From the NCBI GenBank assembly GCA_946122785.1, contig CAMGYJ010000008.1, positions 56,306,963 to 56,370,962 on the forward strand: a stretch of 64,000 bases of DNA, in the 5' to 3' direction. Both the position numbers and the translations under genes were made by a program. The notes beneath the pieces are model-generated. The model saw nothing but the letters and a program-made list of their open reading frames with translations, was not told where the DNA came from and searched no databases. Positions 22,331 to 33,371 of this stretch are shown here, piece by piece (position 1 is the first letter of the stretch; every line of letters begins with the position of its first letter). The stretch comes from Linum tenue (Eukaryota; Streptophyta; Magnoliopsida; Malpighiales; Linaceae).

Positions 22331-23486
22331 TCTTGTAGCAGCAGGATCTAGAGGATGAGCCTAGGCTTGGCATCGGTTTTGCTCATCAGGTAGCGAATGG
22401 CCGTGTGGTCTGTATAGACCACTACATGAGATAGCACCAGGTAGGGTCGAGTGCGTACACCACTGCCAAAAAATCCTTCTCCGTGGTGGTGTAGTTCTCA
22501 AGTGCATCGTTCAAGGTCTTCGACGTGTAATAGATGGGCTGGAAATGCTTGCCACATCTCTGACCAAGTATCGCTCCGACTCCATAGTCACTCGCATCGC
22601 ACATCAGCTCGAATGAAAGAGACCAATCCGGAGTCACCATGATGGGCGCATGGTTAAGCTTCTCCTTCAAGGTCTCAAAATTTGGTGTGCAATCTAGTGT
22701 GAAGTGGAATGGTGCATTCTTCTCCAGCAACTTGTTCAAAGGTAGGGCTATCTTCGAGTAATCCTTGATGAATCTCTGATAGAAGCCTACATGACCCAGA
22801 AAGTTGTGGATCCCCTTTATAGATACAGGAGGAGGCAGCTTGCTAATCGTCTCAATCTTTGCACGATCTACCCTAATCACCTGCTTGGAGATCTTGTGCC
22901 CAAACACAATCCATTCTCGAACCATTAAATAACACTTCTCACAGTTGTGTGCCAAGTTCGTCTCCTCGCACCTCTTTAGGACAGGTTCCAGGTTATGGAG
23001 ACAATGAGAGAATGAGTCTCAATAAACCGAGGAGTCATCCATGAAGACTTCCATAATCTCTCCAACTAGTCGGTCAAAGATATCAACATGCACGGCTAGA
23101 AGGTTGCTTGCGCATTGCAGAGACCGAATGGAATCTGCCGATAAGTAAAAGTGTTGAAGGGGCAAGTGAAAGTGGTCTTTGACTGGTCCTTCGGTGAAAT
23201 CGGGATCTGAAAGTACCCCAGACATGCCACCCACTAAGCAGTAGAACTGGTGTCCCGCCAGCCTTTCCAGCATCTGGTCAATGAAAGAGATCGGGAAATG
23301 GTTCTTCCTGGTGGCATCATTCAGGGGTCGATAGTCTATGCAGGCATGCCACCCAATCACCATCCGCATTGGGATCAACTTGTTCTTCTCGTTCGGGACC
23401 ACAGTCATCCCGCCTTTTCTTCGGAACCACCTGAGTGGGTGGAGCCACTTGCTATCAGATATGGCAAAGATAATCCCGACATCCAT
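22331..23486 (-). pseudogene. Gypsy reverse transcriptase and RNase H
   Basis: RT blocks: RMVIGWHACIDYRPLNDATR, FIDQMLERLAGHQFYC, a damaged palm, VGEIMEVFMDDSSVY (catalytic MDD), GHKISKQVIRVDRAKIETIS and NFLGHVGFYQRFIKDYSKIA. RNase [36 protein letters not shown] and [11 protein letters not shown]. Frames change near 23019 and 22960. Inactive. Confidence 0.9.
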
Positions 23487-23499
23487 CAGCTATTCTTCG

Positions 23500-24125
23500 A
23501 ACTTGGCAAGCTGCTCTTCCAGCTGCATCTCCTGTGATGCCTGTTCCCCTAGCAAAAGACAATACTCTAGAAAATCATTAGTAACCGCACTCGTGATAGC
23601 CTGTTCCCCTGCGCACTCATAATCAGCAACCACATGAGAGTAATCAACATCATCATGGAGCTAGGGGTGCTTCATATTATCATAAACATAAAAAGTGATT
23701 TGTTCACCCCCAGCTCTCAAAATCAAATTTCCATCATTCATTTCAATGAATGCCTTGACGGTTGCAAGAAAAGGTCGACCCAGATCAAAGGCACATTCAC
23801 GTCCTCATTTATATCAAGAATAAAAAAATCAACAGGATATGCGAATGGCTCTACTATGACTATCAAGTCCTTTGCAATGCCCCTATAATGCACAATAGAT
23901 CGATCAGCTAACTATATGCTCATCCTAGTATTACTAGGTTCACCTAGGCCTAGCTTCTTAAACATTTTATATGGCATGACATTTATGGTAGTGATAGTAA
24001 AACTCCTTGGGTCTTTACGCTTCTCCGGTAGCTTGTTCTGCAGGATGGCAGAACACTCCTCATTCAGTATCACCGTCCAGAGTTCCCCAAGCTTCCTCTT
24101 TTTGGTGAGGAGATCCTTGGAGGCA
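23500..24125 (-). pseudogene. Gypsy aspartic protease region, active site deleted
   Basis: Minus-strand reading shows KDLLTKKRKLGEL, NEECSAILQNKLPEKRKDPR, SFTITTI and then NVMPYKMFKKLGLGEP and PVDFFILDINEDVNVPLIW. In relatives (31.4 and 39.35 kb) the active-site motif with ADLGA lies between SFTIP and NVMPY. Here that stretch is gone, so the enzyme cannot work. Confidence 0.78.
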
Positions 24126-24197
24126 TCTCATTTCGGTTAGACACATTACCTGTCCTTTGAAAGCTGTCACAATGACTCACAAATGTGTAGGCATCCC
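24126..24197 (-). pseudogene. Integrase zinc-finger end (right part of a split gene)
   Basis: It reads RDAYTFVSHCDSFQRTGNVS and NRNEMP, the C-x2-C half of the integrase HHCC finger and the start of the core. It is the direct continuation of the integrase at 29091-29452 once the solo LTR and one ATCCC copy are removed. Confidence 0.82.
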
Positions 24198-25139
24198 TGA
24201 TGACTTGATATGTACACATGTTTTTGTCCACCATTCCTATACCGTTTGAGTCTCATCCCTCATGTTTTAGGCTGATTTCACGCTAGGTTGTTCATGTTTG
24301 TGATATTTCAGGACCTAGTACGTGAAGGAATACTACAACAAATTTGGCCTATTGTGACGGTAGGATTTTGTCATATTAGACCTATGTTTTCTCAAATTAG
24401 GGTTATTATGATAATGTTGTCATTTAATCTCTGCAGGATAGGTCAAATGTGACAAATTTTTAAAATACAGTTGTCACATTTGGTGTATGATATTGTGACA
24501 AAGTCTTGTGTCATATAAATGGTAAAAAAGTGACGAATAGTTTTGTCACAATAAGGGTGTGGTTTGTCACATTTGGACTTTGGTTTGTCAGTTTATCTCA
24601 TGTTCTAGTTAGTCTATTTTGACAAACGGAGATTTTATGATGAAATATTTCGTCATTAGTTTTGTCGTAATTTGATGATTTTTTCAGAATTGTTATTCAT
24701 ATAATCATATTACATGATTATAGGACAAACATATTTTGTCATTATTGCATATTATGACGAGTTTAGTTTGCGGGGAAGGTGTTGTATGTGCCTCTTGTCA
24801 CAATATTTGTTAGGTAATATACAATAAAGTGATGAATTGACTTTGAAATTACAATCGAACTGATAAAAGAATGGCATAATTCGAAATGAAACCTGCATTG
24901 CATTAATAGATAAGCATCCCAACATAGTAGTAACCAAATATCCAAAATATTACAACCATTACAAGAATTCTAACTCCCTGTTCACCATACACAAAAGACC
25001 AGAAGAATCATCTCAATATTCTCTAACTTGTTCACCATCACACAAAATATCAGAGGTTTGCCAACATTCTTCTTTTTCACCATAACACTAAATAACATAC
25101 CAGCACACCAACAACCTCCATTTTTATCTGGCTCTTGAA

Positions 25140-25415
25140 ACTGAGGTAGGTTAGTTACCTTAGACTTGCCAGATCATTTGCGGGTTACTTGGCGAGAAAT
25201 CACCAATAGCTGACTCTATAGCTTTTCCTGGGAGGCTTTCAGCTGCTGCATCTCCTCTATTTGTGTCTCAAACTTCTCCTCCTGGCTATGTATCTTTTCT
25301 TCCTGGAGCTGTATCTTCTCACCCAGGCTTTTCAGCTGCTCCTCCTGGCTTTCTATCTTTGCCTCAAACTCTTTGCTTTTTCTCTCTACTACATCACAAG
25401 CTTCCCGTTCATGGA
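25140..25415 (-). pseudogene. Coiled-coil tail of a CACTA-encoded protein (Ptta/En/Spm type)
   Basis: Minus-strand translation gives a heptad-rich helix, EAKIESQEEQLKSLGEKIQL followed by further Gln/Glu/Lys repeats and MQQLKASQEKL, then a TAG and a basic tail. Such Gln/Glu-rich coiled coils end the Ptta/En/Spm proteins (PF03004) of plant CACTA elements. The upstream part is not recognisable. Assigned by composition and location. Confidence 0.5.
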
Positions 25416-27545
25416 TAACATCATCATATCAGCATGCCATTATCATACATTATAAGTAACTATATCAGCATATCAGCATGTCATTGTGGCACTTGAACTC
25501 AACTCGGCCACATTCCAACAACCAAATCACAACAAAACCACACCATCTATTACACTAGAATCAAAAAAATTGTCCGTTTGGGCCCAGCGAGAAAACGGCT
25601 GCGCTGTATTTGAAAAAAATTTCAGGGGGGTTACTCGAATTCGCGCAAGTGTGTCCTGACATTCTCTGAATTCAGACTCAGAGACCATTGTATAGCTCAT
25701 ACCTGCATACATGTCAATTCACGAAACATAAATGAAAAGAATGAAGACTTTGTACCAGCATTGAATCTCGATTCCTCGCCTAGAGCATGAGAATTCGATT
25801 TTTTAAGTTGTAACAAAGGAGAAGAAGTCAGTCACTTATGCACAAGGTTCAAGAAAGCCGCTAGGCGAACGTTGAGGTCCTGACTAGCGCCAAGCCCAAT
25901 TAAACGTTGTCTGGGCGTGACTAGGCGTTTAGAGCAAAAATAAAGAGAAAATCCCACCCAGAAGTGAGAATCATATAAAAGCTTGAAATATTTACAAATA
26001 AACATGACCCCTCTGGTTCGGCGGTGATTAAGAGACAAGGAACAAAGTTTTTGAACTCACTCCTAATCATCTCAATCGAATAGAACTCGATTGGGTCTTC
26101 TCAAAATGTTAGAAAAACACATATGGCATATCACCATTTTATTTCCACTAGTCCCAGATCTTTGATGAAGTAGAAATTTTGTTCTCAAACAAATACAGCA
26201 GAGGTGGAAGTAAAGAAAACAAAAAGAAACTGAAAATGAAAGAAAAGGAAGTGGTCAGGCGACTCTAGTCAAAACTAGCTAGCCAGTAAAGAGCAACCAT
26301 GGTTGAAAAATAACACAAATGGCAGCAAACCACAAACAACAGCCAAAGGAAAGGTTAACCTGCATCAATAGGAAGTCATTTGTAGCCTTACATTCCTATA
26401 TCAGAAGACCATAACACAACAGTAGTGTCTTCTTACAGATTTTGACCATATCTCCAATCCAAGCACCCCAAACATTTCAAGAAAGCCCAAATAAACCTCA
26501 CTTTTGTACAGGGAGAATTCCCAACGAAACCACAAACTAGTACATACAGATCTTTCATGATAAGGCGACATGAGAGGCAGAGGAGGACAAATGACTTACA
26601 GAGCTAATCGAGGATCCAACCACAGCTGATTGAAGATGACGACTAAGAGATGAGAAGCTCTTCGATTTAGTGCGGCCGACGGGATGGATGATGATATACG
26701 CAGCAGTAAGGAGTGACCGACGAGATAAAGAGGTGATTGGCGAAAAGAAGACGCAAACTGACTTCTCAAGAACGCTGAATCGAATTCATTAAACCTTGTA
26801 GCAGCCAGCAACTTAAGTCCAGCAAGCTGGAAATGAAGAGGACCGAAGTTAATTAATTAGATACTACCAAATTCCAATAAAAACCAACCAAATTAATCAA
26901 TTAACAATAGCAAACTCGTTTAGGAGATTTCTCCCTTTTCATGCGATTCTGGCTTCTGTGTTCGCTCGGATCTTCAATTAAGCAAGTGGATAGCTAATAG
27001 CCAACTGCCAACAATGCCAGCTCAACCTTCGTCTCCCTGGAATCGATGTTGACCGCCGTCCGCACTTCTCGGTTCCCCTCTCTCTGCCCCTGCCACCAAG
27101 ACTTCCTCCTCCTTACTCTCCTCCGATCTTGAGGAGCTTTCTGTCCTGTGCCACGCCTTCAAGCAAAGTTGTTGTCGGAGAATACGAGGCCCTTTGGTGT
27201 GTGAAGGACAGACGATTGTAGAGGAAGAGAACGGTCATGGCGGCTCTGAAAATGTGAGACAAGGTGACAGTGTGAGACGAGAGGAGAGAATCACGGTTGC
27301 TAGGGTTTGTTTGATTTGATTTTTTTTCAACGCAACACAAGATATAAATTAATAAAATAAATGAGGAAGGCAAGGAGGGAAATTTCGGTGAGACTTGGGA
27401 GGAAACTTTGGGCGGGCGTAATAAAATTTGACTGGGACTAGGGAGGGAATTTTAGGCGAGTGTAATAAAATTTGAAAATGAAAAAGTAAAAAACTAACTT
27501 TTTATTTTGAGGAATAATATGACAAAAGTTACTCTGACGATATAA

Positions 27546-27789
27546 TTTGTCACTTTTGTGTCTCTTACATCCCGATTTGGGATGCCTATTTTGACCAATA
27601 AATTGTGACACGAAATATTTGTCACATTACTCACTTTAAATGACGAACTATTCTGACAACCAGAAATTTGTCACTGTTGAATCTCTTACATCCCAATATG
27701 GGACACCTATCTTGACAAAATTAATTGTGACACGAAATATTTTGTCACATTACTCACTTTATCTGACGAACTATTCTGACAACAATGTT
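27546..27789. repeat. Two tandem ~121-bp subterminal repeats of the CACTA element
   Basis: Copies begin at 27546 and 27667, each with TTTGTCAC, CTCTTACATCCC, TTGTGACACGAAATAT and ATTCTGACAAC in the same order. A third start is at 27790. Such arrays are the usual transposase-binding subterminal repeats of CACTA elements. Confidence 0.8.
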
Positions 27790-29090
27790 TTTGTCACATT
27801 AGGCATACCAACTAGGACATATATTATTTTTGTCATATCACCATAACTATTGTGACAAACAAAAAATGAAAAAATAAAAAATTTGTCATAATAGGCTGAA
27901 TTTGTTGCAGTGGAAGGTTTGGGCATGAGTTCGGGGCCGATGGGACGAATTTGGGACGTATGACGAAGAGCTGGGGAAACCACACGGCTAGACCTAAATG
28001 CCACATGGCCGTGTGACGTGGCCGTGTGGAATTCCCAGGGAGCTCACATGGGCATGCCATGATTTCACACGGCCGTGCGGTTCTGGCCGTGCAGCGTGCA
28101 TGAAGCCACTTAAGTGAAACATGATGTTTTATACTTCCACACGGGCAGCTGGCGATTCTACACGGCCATGTGGCCTGGCCGTGTAGTCGCGGAATTTTGG
28201 GTTTTAACCCAATTTCGGGTCTTTTAAATGGGGAGTCGATTTTCAGAGCTAGAAACAGAGTCATAGGGAGAGAAAGTGCGAAGAACACACCCTAGAGGTG
28301 ATTTTGGAGCTGGGTTTCCTCAATCAAGCTTGGATTTCATCCTTTGAGTGAAGATTATCATCCTAGAGAAAATTCTTCCCATCTTGATGAGTATGACTGT
28401 TTTGTATTCTGTTGTCCTCACTCTCTCTATGGAGTAGAACCCTCTCTCACTTGGGTTGGAAGAACCCTAGTTCCATGTGTTAGGGATATTGATTGTAATG
28501 ACGTTTGGATTGTGATACTGCTTGATTATAATCGATTGAAGTGTTTTGATTGAGTCAATTGAAGTCTTATCATCTTTTATTGATTTTAGCTGCAACCTGA
28601 GATAGATAGAATCTGATTAGGTTGTTAGAGCTTCTTCAATCAGTAGTAGTGAATCGATTATACGAGAGTTAGTCGATTCACTGCTTTGTACTAGAATCCA
28701 ATTCCAGTAGTGGAGTTCTGTGTTAATTGCCTCAATTTTCTATCCCGGTGAAGACTAGTCGTCTGCTGGGTAGTCTGTCTGAGAGGGCTTGGTCAGCTTA
28801 AGAGATTCCAAGCTACTGTCGGATCTTCCACAGTTTAATCAACAGTAAATCAAATAAAGGTAATTACAACTTTGACCTAACTAAGGAGCTAGGGGGCTCA
28901 TTCCTGAGTGACTCTTCCCTTGCTTAAGAACTTCGAACCATTTCCTGCTTTCTTACTACTTTAGCTTAAAATCACATTCACTCAACTTAGTCTTGCTAGA
29001 TAATAGATAATCACGGAGTAGGTAGTAGATCGAGACCCCGAGTTGATAAATTGAACTTGCCACTATTTGGTGTTGTGTTTTAGCGTGTCA

Positions 29091-29452
29091 ATCCCGGAAT
29101 AGGGACGACTAATATAATCCCGATTGAAGCACCTTCCTTGTAGTTCGGTTGGCACCATGATGTCCTCCAGCTGGTCCCTTGTGGCAGTGACTTACAATAG
29201 CCATCATCTCCTTCTCCGGGACACACATCCGAATGACCCCATCGGCTCCAATTTGAAAAAGGTGGGGATCATCCCAGAAGTAGTAACGGAGATAGGAGAA
29301 GAACTTCCTTTCCCATTTGTATTCATCCCCTCAGACAATTTCCTTCCAACCAAGTAATTGGCAAAGTCGGCGAACCAAGGGGCGGCACTTTCAACAGTTG
29401 CAAGCACGAACAACCGTTCATCGGGGAAGGTGTCATTTGATCTCCACATCAA
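29091..29452 (-). pseudogene. Integrase N-terminal region and zinc finger
   Basis: Reads SDTFPDERLFVLATVESAAP, WFADFANYLVGRKLSEGM, then after a frame slip the finger region (MCVPEKEMMAIVSHCHKGPA, GGHHGANRTTRKVLQSGLYW). The second Cys pair lies across the solo LTR at 24126-24197. Integrase inserts the cDNA; here it is truncated before the DDE core. Confidence 0.85.
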
Positions 29453-30966
29453 ACTCTTGGAGAATTAGGATCCATCAGATTAGGCAGGGCTTGGCATCGG
29501 CCTTGTTCATCAAGAAGCGAATGGCGGAGTGGTCAGTGTAGATAATAACCTTCGAAAGCACAAGGTAAGACCTGAACTTGTCAAAAGCAAATATTACTTC
29601 CAATAACTCTTTTTCGGTGGTTGTATAATTCTCCTAAGCATCATTCAGAGTCTTGGAAGCGTAGCAAATGGGTTGGAAATGCCTACCCCGCCTTTGTCCC
29701 AACACCGCTCCCACTCCATATTCACTAACATCACACATAAGCTCAAAAGAAAGGCTCCATTCTGGCAAGACCATTATGGAGGCATTCATGAGCTTCACCT
29801 TGAGGATGTTAAACGCTTCAAAGCTTTCCTTTGTGAAAAGGAAAGGAGCATCCTTCTCCAAAAGCTTTGTCAGTGGTAATGCAATCTTTGAAAAGTTCTC
29901 AACGAAGCGTTGGTAAAATCCCGCATGCCCAAGGAAACTCTTGATGCCCTTGACCATTGTTAGTGGAGGAAGCTTGCTTATTGTTTCAACCTTGGCTCGA
30001 TCCACTTCGATTCCCCTCTTTGAAATCTTGTGCCCCAACACGATGCCCTCTCTCACCATGAAATGCGACTTCTCCCAGCTCAAAGCCAAATTGGTTTCTT
30101 CACAACCACTAAGGACCTTCTCCAAGTTGGCAAGACAGTGGGAAAATGAATCTACAAAAACCGAGAAGTCATCCATGAACACTTCCATTATTTACCCCCA
30201 CGAGTTTGTCGAAGATGGCCACCATGCATCTCTGGAACATGGCTGGGGCATAGCACAATCCAAATGGAATGCACCTATAAGCAAATGTCTTGAAAGGGCA
30301 AGTGAACGTTGTCTTGGCTTGACCTTTTGGCGCGATCGGGATCTGGAAGTACCACGACATCCCATCCAGGAAACAATAATAATCATGCCCAGCAAGCCTC
30401 TCCAGAATCTGATCGATGAAGGGAAAAGATAAATGATCTTTACGAGTGGCCTTGTTCAATCGCCGATAATCAATGCACACCCTCCACCCGGTGAATTTTC
30501 TTGTTGGTATAAGCTCTTCCTTGTCATTGGCTACCACCGTCATCCCTCCTTTCTTGGGGGCCAACTGTGTTGGGCTCAACCACTGACTGTCAGAGATGGG
30601 ACACAACATCTAAAAGCTTGATTACTTCCACCTTCACTACTTCCTCCAGGTTAGGATTCACACGCCTTTGCGGTTGCGAACCGGCTTGGCACCTTCCTCC
30701 AAGAGGATCTCGTGCGAGCAAAAGGTTAGTCCGATCCCTCGGATATCTGTGATCTTCCATGCGATTTCCCTCTTGTGAAGACGCAAGACCTCAATCAACT
30801 CAGTCTTCTGCTCCGATGTAAGATTGGAGTTGATGATGTCTGGGATTTTGCCATCGTCCCTCAGGAAGGCATACTCAAGATGGGGATGTAAAGGCTTCAA
30901 CTCCAACTCGGGCGGTTCCTCTAAGGAGGTAGGGATTTTAGGCATTGTGGGCAAGACTTCCACCAC
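29453..30966 (-). pseudogene. Gypsy reverse transcriptase and RNase H
   Basis: RT leader EIAWKITDIRGIGLTFCSHE (30.7-30.8 kb), then KKGGMTVVANDKEELIPTRK, CIDYRRLNKATRKDHLSFPF, a DGMSWYFQIPI palm, catalytic VFMDDFSVFVDS, GHKISKRGIEVDRAKVETIS and SFLGHAGFYQRFVENFSKIA. RNase H: ELMCDVSEYGVGAVLGQRRG and PICYASKTLNDA, then a TAG. Frameshifts near 30660 and 30175. Confidence 0.92.
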
Positions 30967-31700
30967 CTGATCTGTAGAAGTTGACCTTCCTCCTCTGAAG
31001 ATTCCGCGATGTTAGTCCCTACTAAACAACATTCTTCAGAAGGGTTAGTAGGGAGGGCACCCGCGGATGCGAGTGCCTCGATGAAATCAAAAACTTCATT
31101 ACAGTAATCAAAATCATCATGATGGTGAGAAAATTTCATGCTCTCATCAATAGAGAAGGTAACCTCTTCCTCCTCTGCCCTAAGCACTAACTTTCCCCCA
31201 TGCACATTAATCAAGGCCTTGGTGGTAGCAATGAAGGGCCTACCCCGGATGAGGGGGACATCGACGTTGTCATCGATGTCTAGAATGACGAAATCGACCG
31301 GGTAAATGAGAGGCTCTACCTTAATAAGTAAGTCCTGAACAACACCCTTAGGCCGCACGATGGACCTATCCGTCAACTGAATATTCATCTTGGTAGTTCT
31401 AGTTCACGTAGGTCTAGCTTTTGAAACAACCTATAAGGCATCACATTTATACTTGCTCCTAGGTCCGCCAAGGATTTTCCTATGCACATGTTTCCAATAA
31501 AACAAGGGATAGTGAAACTCCCTGGAACTTTGCGCTTTGTGGGTAGGTGGTTCTACAGGATGACCGAGCATTCTTCATTCAATGTCACTGTAGCCATCCC
31601 TTACAGCTTCTTCTTGTCTATGAGGAGGTCCTTCAAGTACTTTGTGTACTTAGGCATCTAGGTGAGGGCCTCCACGAAAGGTATGTTGAGGTGTAGCTGG
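30967..31700 (-). pseudogene. Gypsy aspartic protease
   Basis: Minus-strand blocks: FAHFMELMNQLHLNIPFVEA, NEECSVIL, KRKVPGSFTIPCFIGN, then the active-site stretch SLADLGASINVMPYRLFQKL (Asp-Leu-Gly-Ala in place of the usual DTG/DSG, normal for this lineage), and VDFVILDIDDNVDVPLIRGR with RPFIATTKALINVHGGKLVL. It cleaves the Gag-Pol polyprotein in active relatives. Stops at about 31390 and 31560. Confidence 0.85.
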
Positions 31701-31825
31701 TTCATCAACTCCATGAAGTGGGCAAACTCCGCCGCCATGCGGTCATTGCAGAGTCGAGAAGGATAGGGAATAGCTGGAGTTAATTTTTCCTTCCTCTGCT
31801 CCAGTGGAGGATTCTAATCGATCTT

Positions 31826-33221
31826 CTACCCTCTGTTTGCACTCGTGCCCCCTTGTCGTTCGGAGAAACTACCGAACCCATCTTGCTCTTTTGTCATGGA
31901 CGGCTTCTTCTTCGGAGGTAGCTCCTTGGCTTCTCTCCCACTTTGAAGAGTAACCGCCCTTACTCCCGCTTCATCGAATTGCTTCTGGGAAAGAGATGCC
32001 TGCGAGATAATCCCTATACTTGTGGTCAAGGTTGTCAAGAGTGATTAGTGACTTTGCAACCCTGCCTCTATGGTTGAGAATTTCTCTGACCCCTCCCCTA
32101 TGAACCTCTCAATTTTTTCAAACTTCTTAGAGCTGGAGTCGACAAAAGTGATCACTAACTCCTCCAAACAAGACATCCAGTCGATGTGCACAGGGGAGAT
32201 AGAGTTCAACTTCTCGTAATGGGTAGTTTCCTCGTTCATCATTTGGCACTCAGCTTCCTCATATCCCGAGCTTGCACCCCAATCATATGGCACCAACGGC
32301 TCCTTCCCTTACTTCTTACCCTCAAGGATCGCCTCGATCCACTTATCGAGCTTTGCTTCAAGTGGAGCATTGCTCCCTCACTTCGCACTCCTCTTTCGGT
32401 GCTTCTCTTCCCACTTCTTGTCAAGCCCCAATCATATCCCTTGAGAGCCATATCTTAGAGCAACTCGGTCACTTGAGGTGGGGTCATGTTCATCAACTTC
32501 CCTTGCCAAAGAGAGTCTATGAGAATCTGGTCATCTTGGATGAGTTCTCCATAGGAATTCTCTATCCGAAATTGCTCATCGAATCCATAGTGAGGGCATT
32601 GAAGGAAGTATTTGGAGAATCATTCCCATGCATCCCTCAATGTCTCATCTTCCACTTGCTCAAAGTGAGTGATCTTCTTCCTCCACTCGGCCGTCTTGGA
32701 AGGATGACAGTATTGGGTCATGAACTTGTTGAGTAAATCGTCCAAATAGGTGATGGATCGATTCGGACGGTAGTTGAGCCATCAGAGAGCTTTCCCTGCC
32801 AAAGAATAGGGGAATAACCTCAGTTTCAATGCCTCCTCGGGGACGCCATTTATCTTCAAGCTTCCTGCTAGCTCAAGAAACCTTTGGACATGGTCTCATG
32901 GTGATTCATTTGCAAGCCTATGGAATAAGGCGGTGTTTTGATTCATCATCACAAGAGCGGGCTTGATTTCAAAGTTGTTGGCGCCACGGGTGGATGTAAG
33001 ATGGGAGCCTGGATATCTGTCGTCCGTGGAGCCATGTAATAGCCCATAGTCCTTGGCTCGACTTCAACTTGTCCTTCAATTCCTTCAAATCCGGGAACAA
33101 CTAGTTGTCCCCTCTCTTCAATTCTCCTTCTTGCCTCCGCTAGCTCCCTCTCTAGAGCTAAATGTCGGAGAGCGGTTGATGTCCTTGTCCAGTGGTGTTA
33201 AAGGCACCAAATTGCTCTAGG
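31826..33221 (-). pseudogene. Gypsy gag (degenerate)
   Basis: The start is MHDLEQFGAFNTTGQ near 33221, then RELAEARRRIEERGQLVVP, MGYYMAPRTTDIQAPILHPP, the capsid stretch around 32240-32800 (MALKGYDWGLTRSGKRS), and a tail near 31830-32300. Many stops and frameshifts. The match to 37.3-38.9 kb is clear in order and wording. Confidence 0.8.
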
Positions 33222-33348
33222 TCATGCACCTCCCTAGACACACTTAAGGAACACCACACATCTAGCACAAGCACACCTCACACTTAACAAACTGAAAATA
33301 GATGCTAGATTAACACCAACCAATCTTTTCAAGATAACAGACCGAATT

Positions 33349-33365
33349 TCCCGGCAACCGCGCCA
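33349..33365 (-). other. Primer binding site (tRNA-Asp type)
   Basis: On the minus strand, TGGCGCGGTTGCCGGGA lies just inside the 5' LTR end. It is one change from the TGGCGCCGTTGCCGGGGA type used by Athila/Tat elements. Confidence 0.8.
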
Positions 33366-33371
33366 AAAACT

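Larger units (their letters stand above)
22086..24125 (-). mobile_element. Gypsy fragment: protease, RT, RNase H, start of integrase
   Basis: A second minus-strand Athila-type pol remnant. It joins the integrase of another copy at about 24125 and the env-like gene at about 22085, so it is bounded by two illegitimate or deletion junctions. No LTR is attached. Confidence 0.8.
24331..27912. mobile_element. CACTA (En/Spm) element, non-autonomous
   Basis: The left end TACTACAACAAATTTGGCC and the right end (reverse complement) CACTGCAACAAATTCAGCC are inverted repeats of CACTA type, with one base changed at the left tip. GAA flanks both sides (24328-24330, 27913-27915), a 3-bp duplication. The subterminal regions are full of TGTGACAAA/TTTGTCAC words. 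No transposase ORF survives. 3582 bp. Confidence 0.92.
24198..29090 (+). repeat. Solo LTR (Athila-type), TSD ATCCC, split by CACTA
   Basis: It starts TGATGACTTG and ends TTAGCGTGTCA. ATCCC sits at 24193-24197 and 29091-29095. Without the CACTA element it is about 1.3 kb. It has CACGGCCGTG-like palindromes (27990-28190), and TATGGAGTA plus a GGGTT/AACCC hairpin at 28428-28470. Only one LTR lies between perfect 5-bp duplications, so it is the product of LTR-LTR recombination. Confidence 0.92.

Noticed and set aside
29941..30432. Plus-strand open frame of 163 codons
   Set aside because: Lies opposite a clear RT reading on the minus strand.
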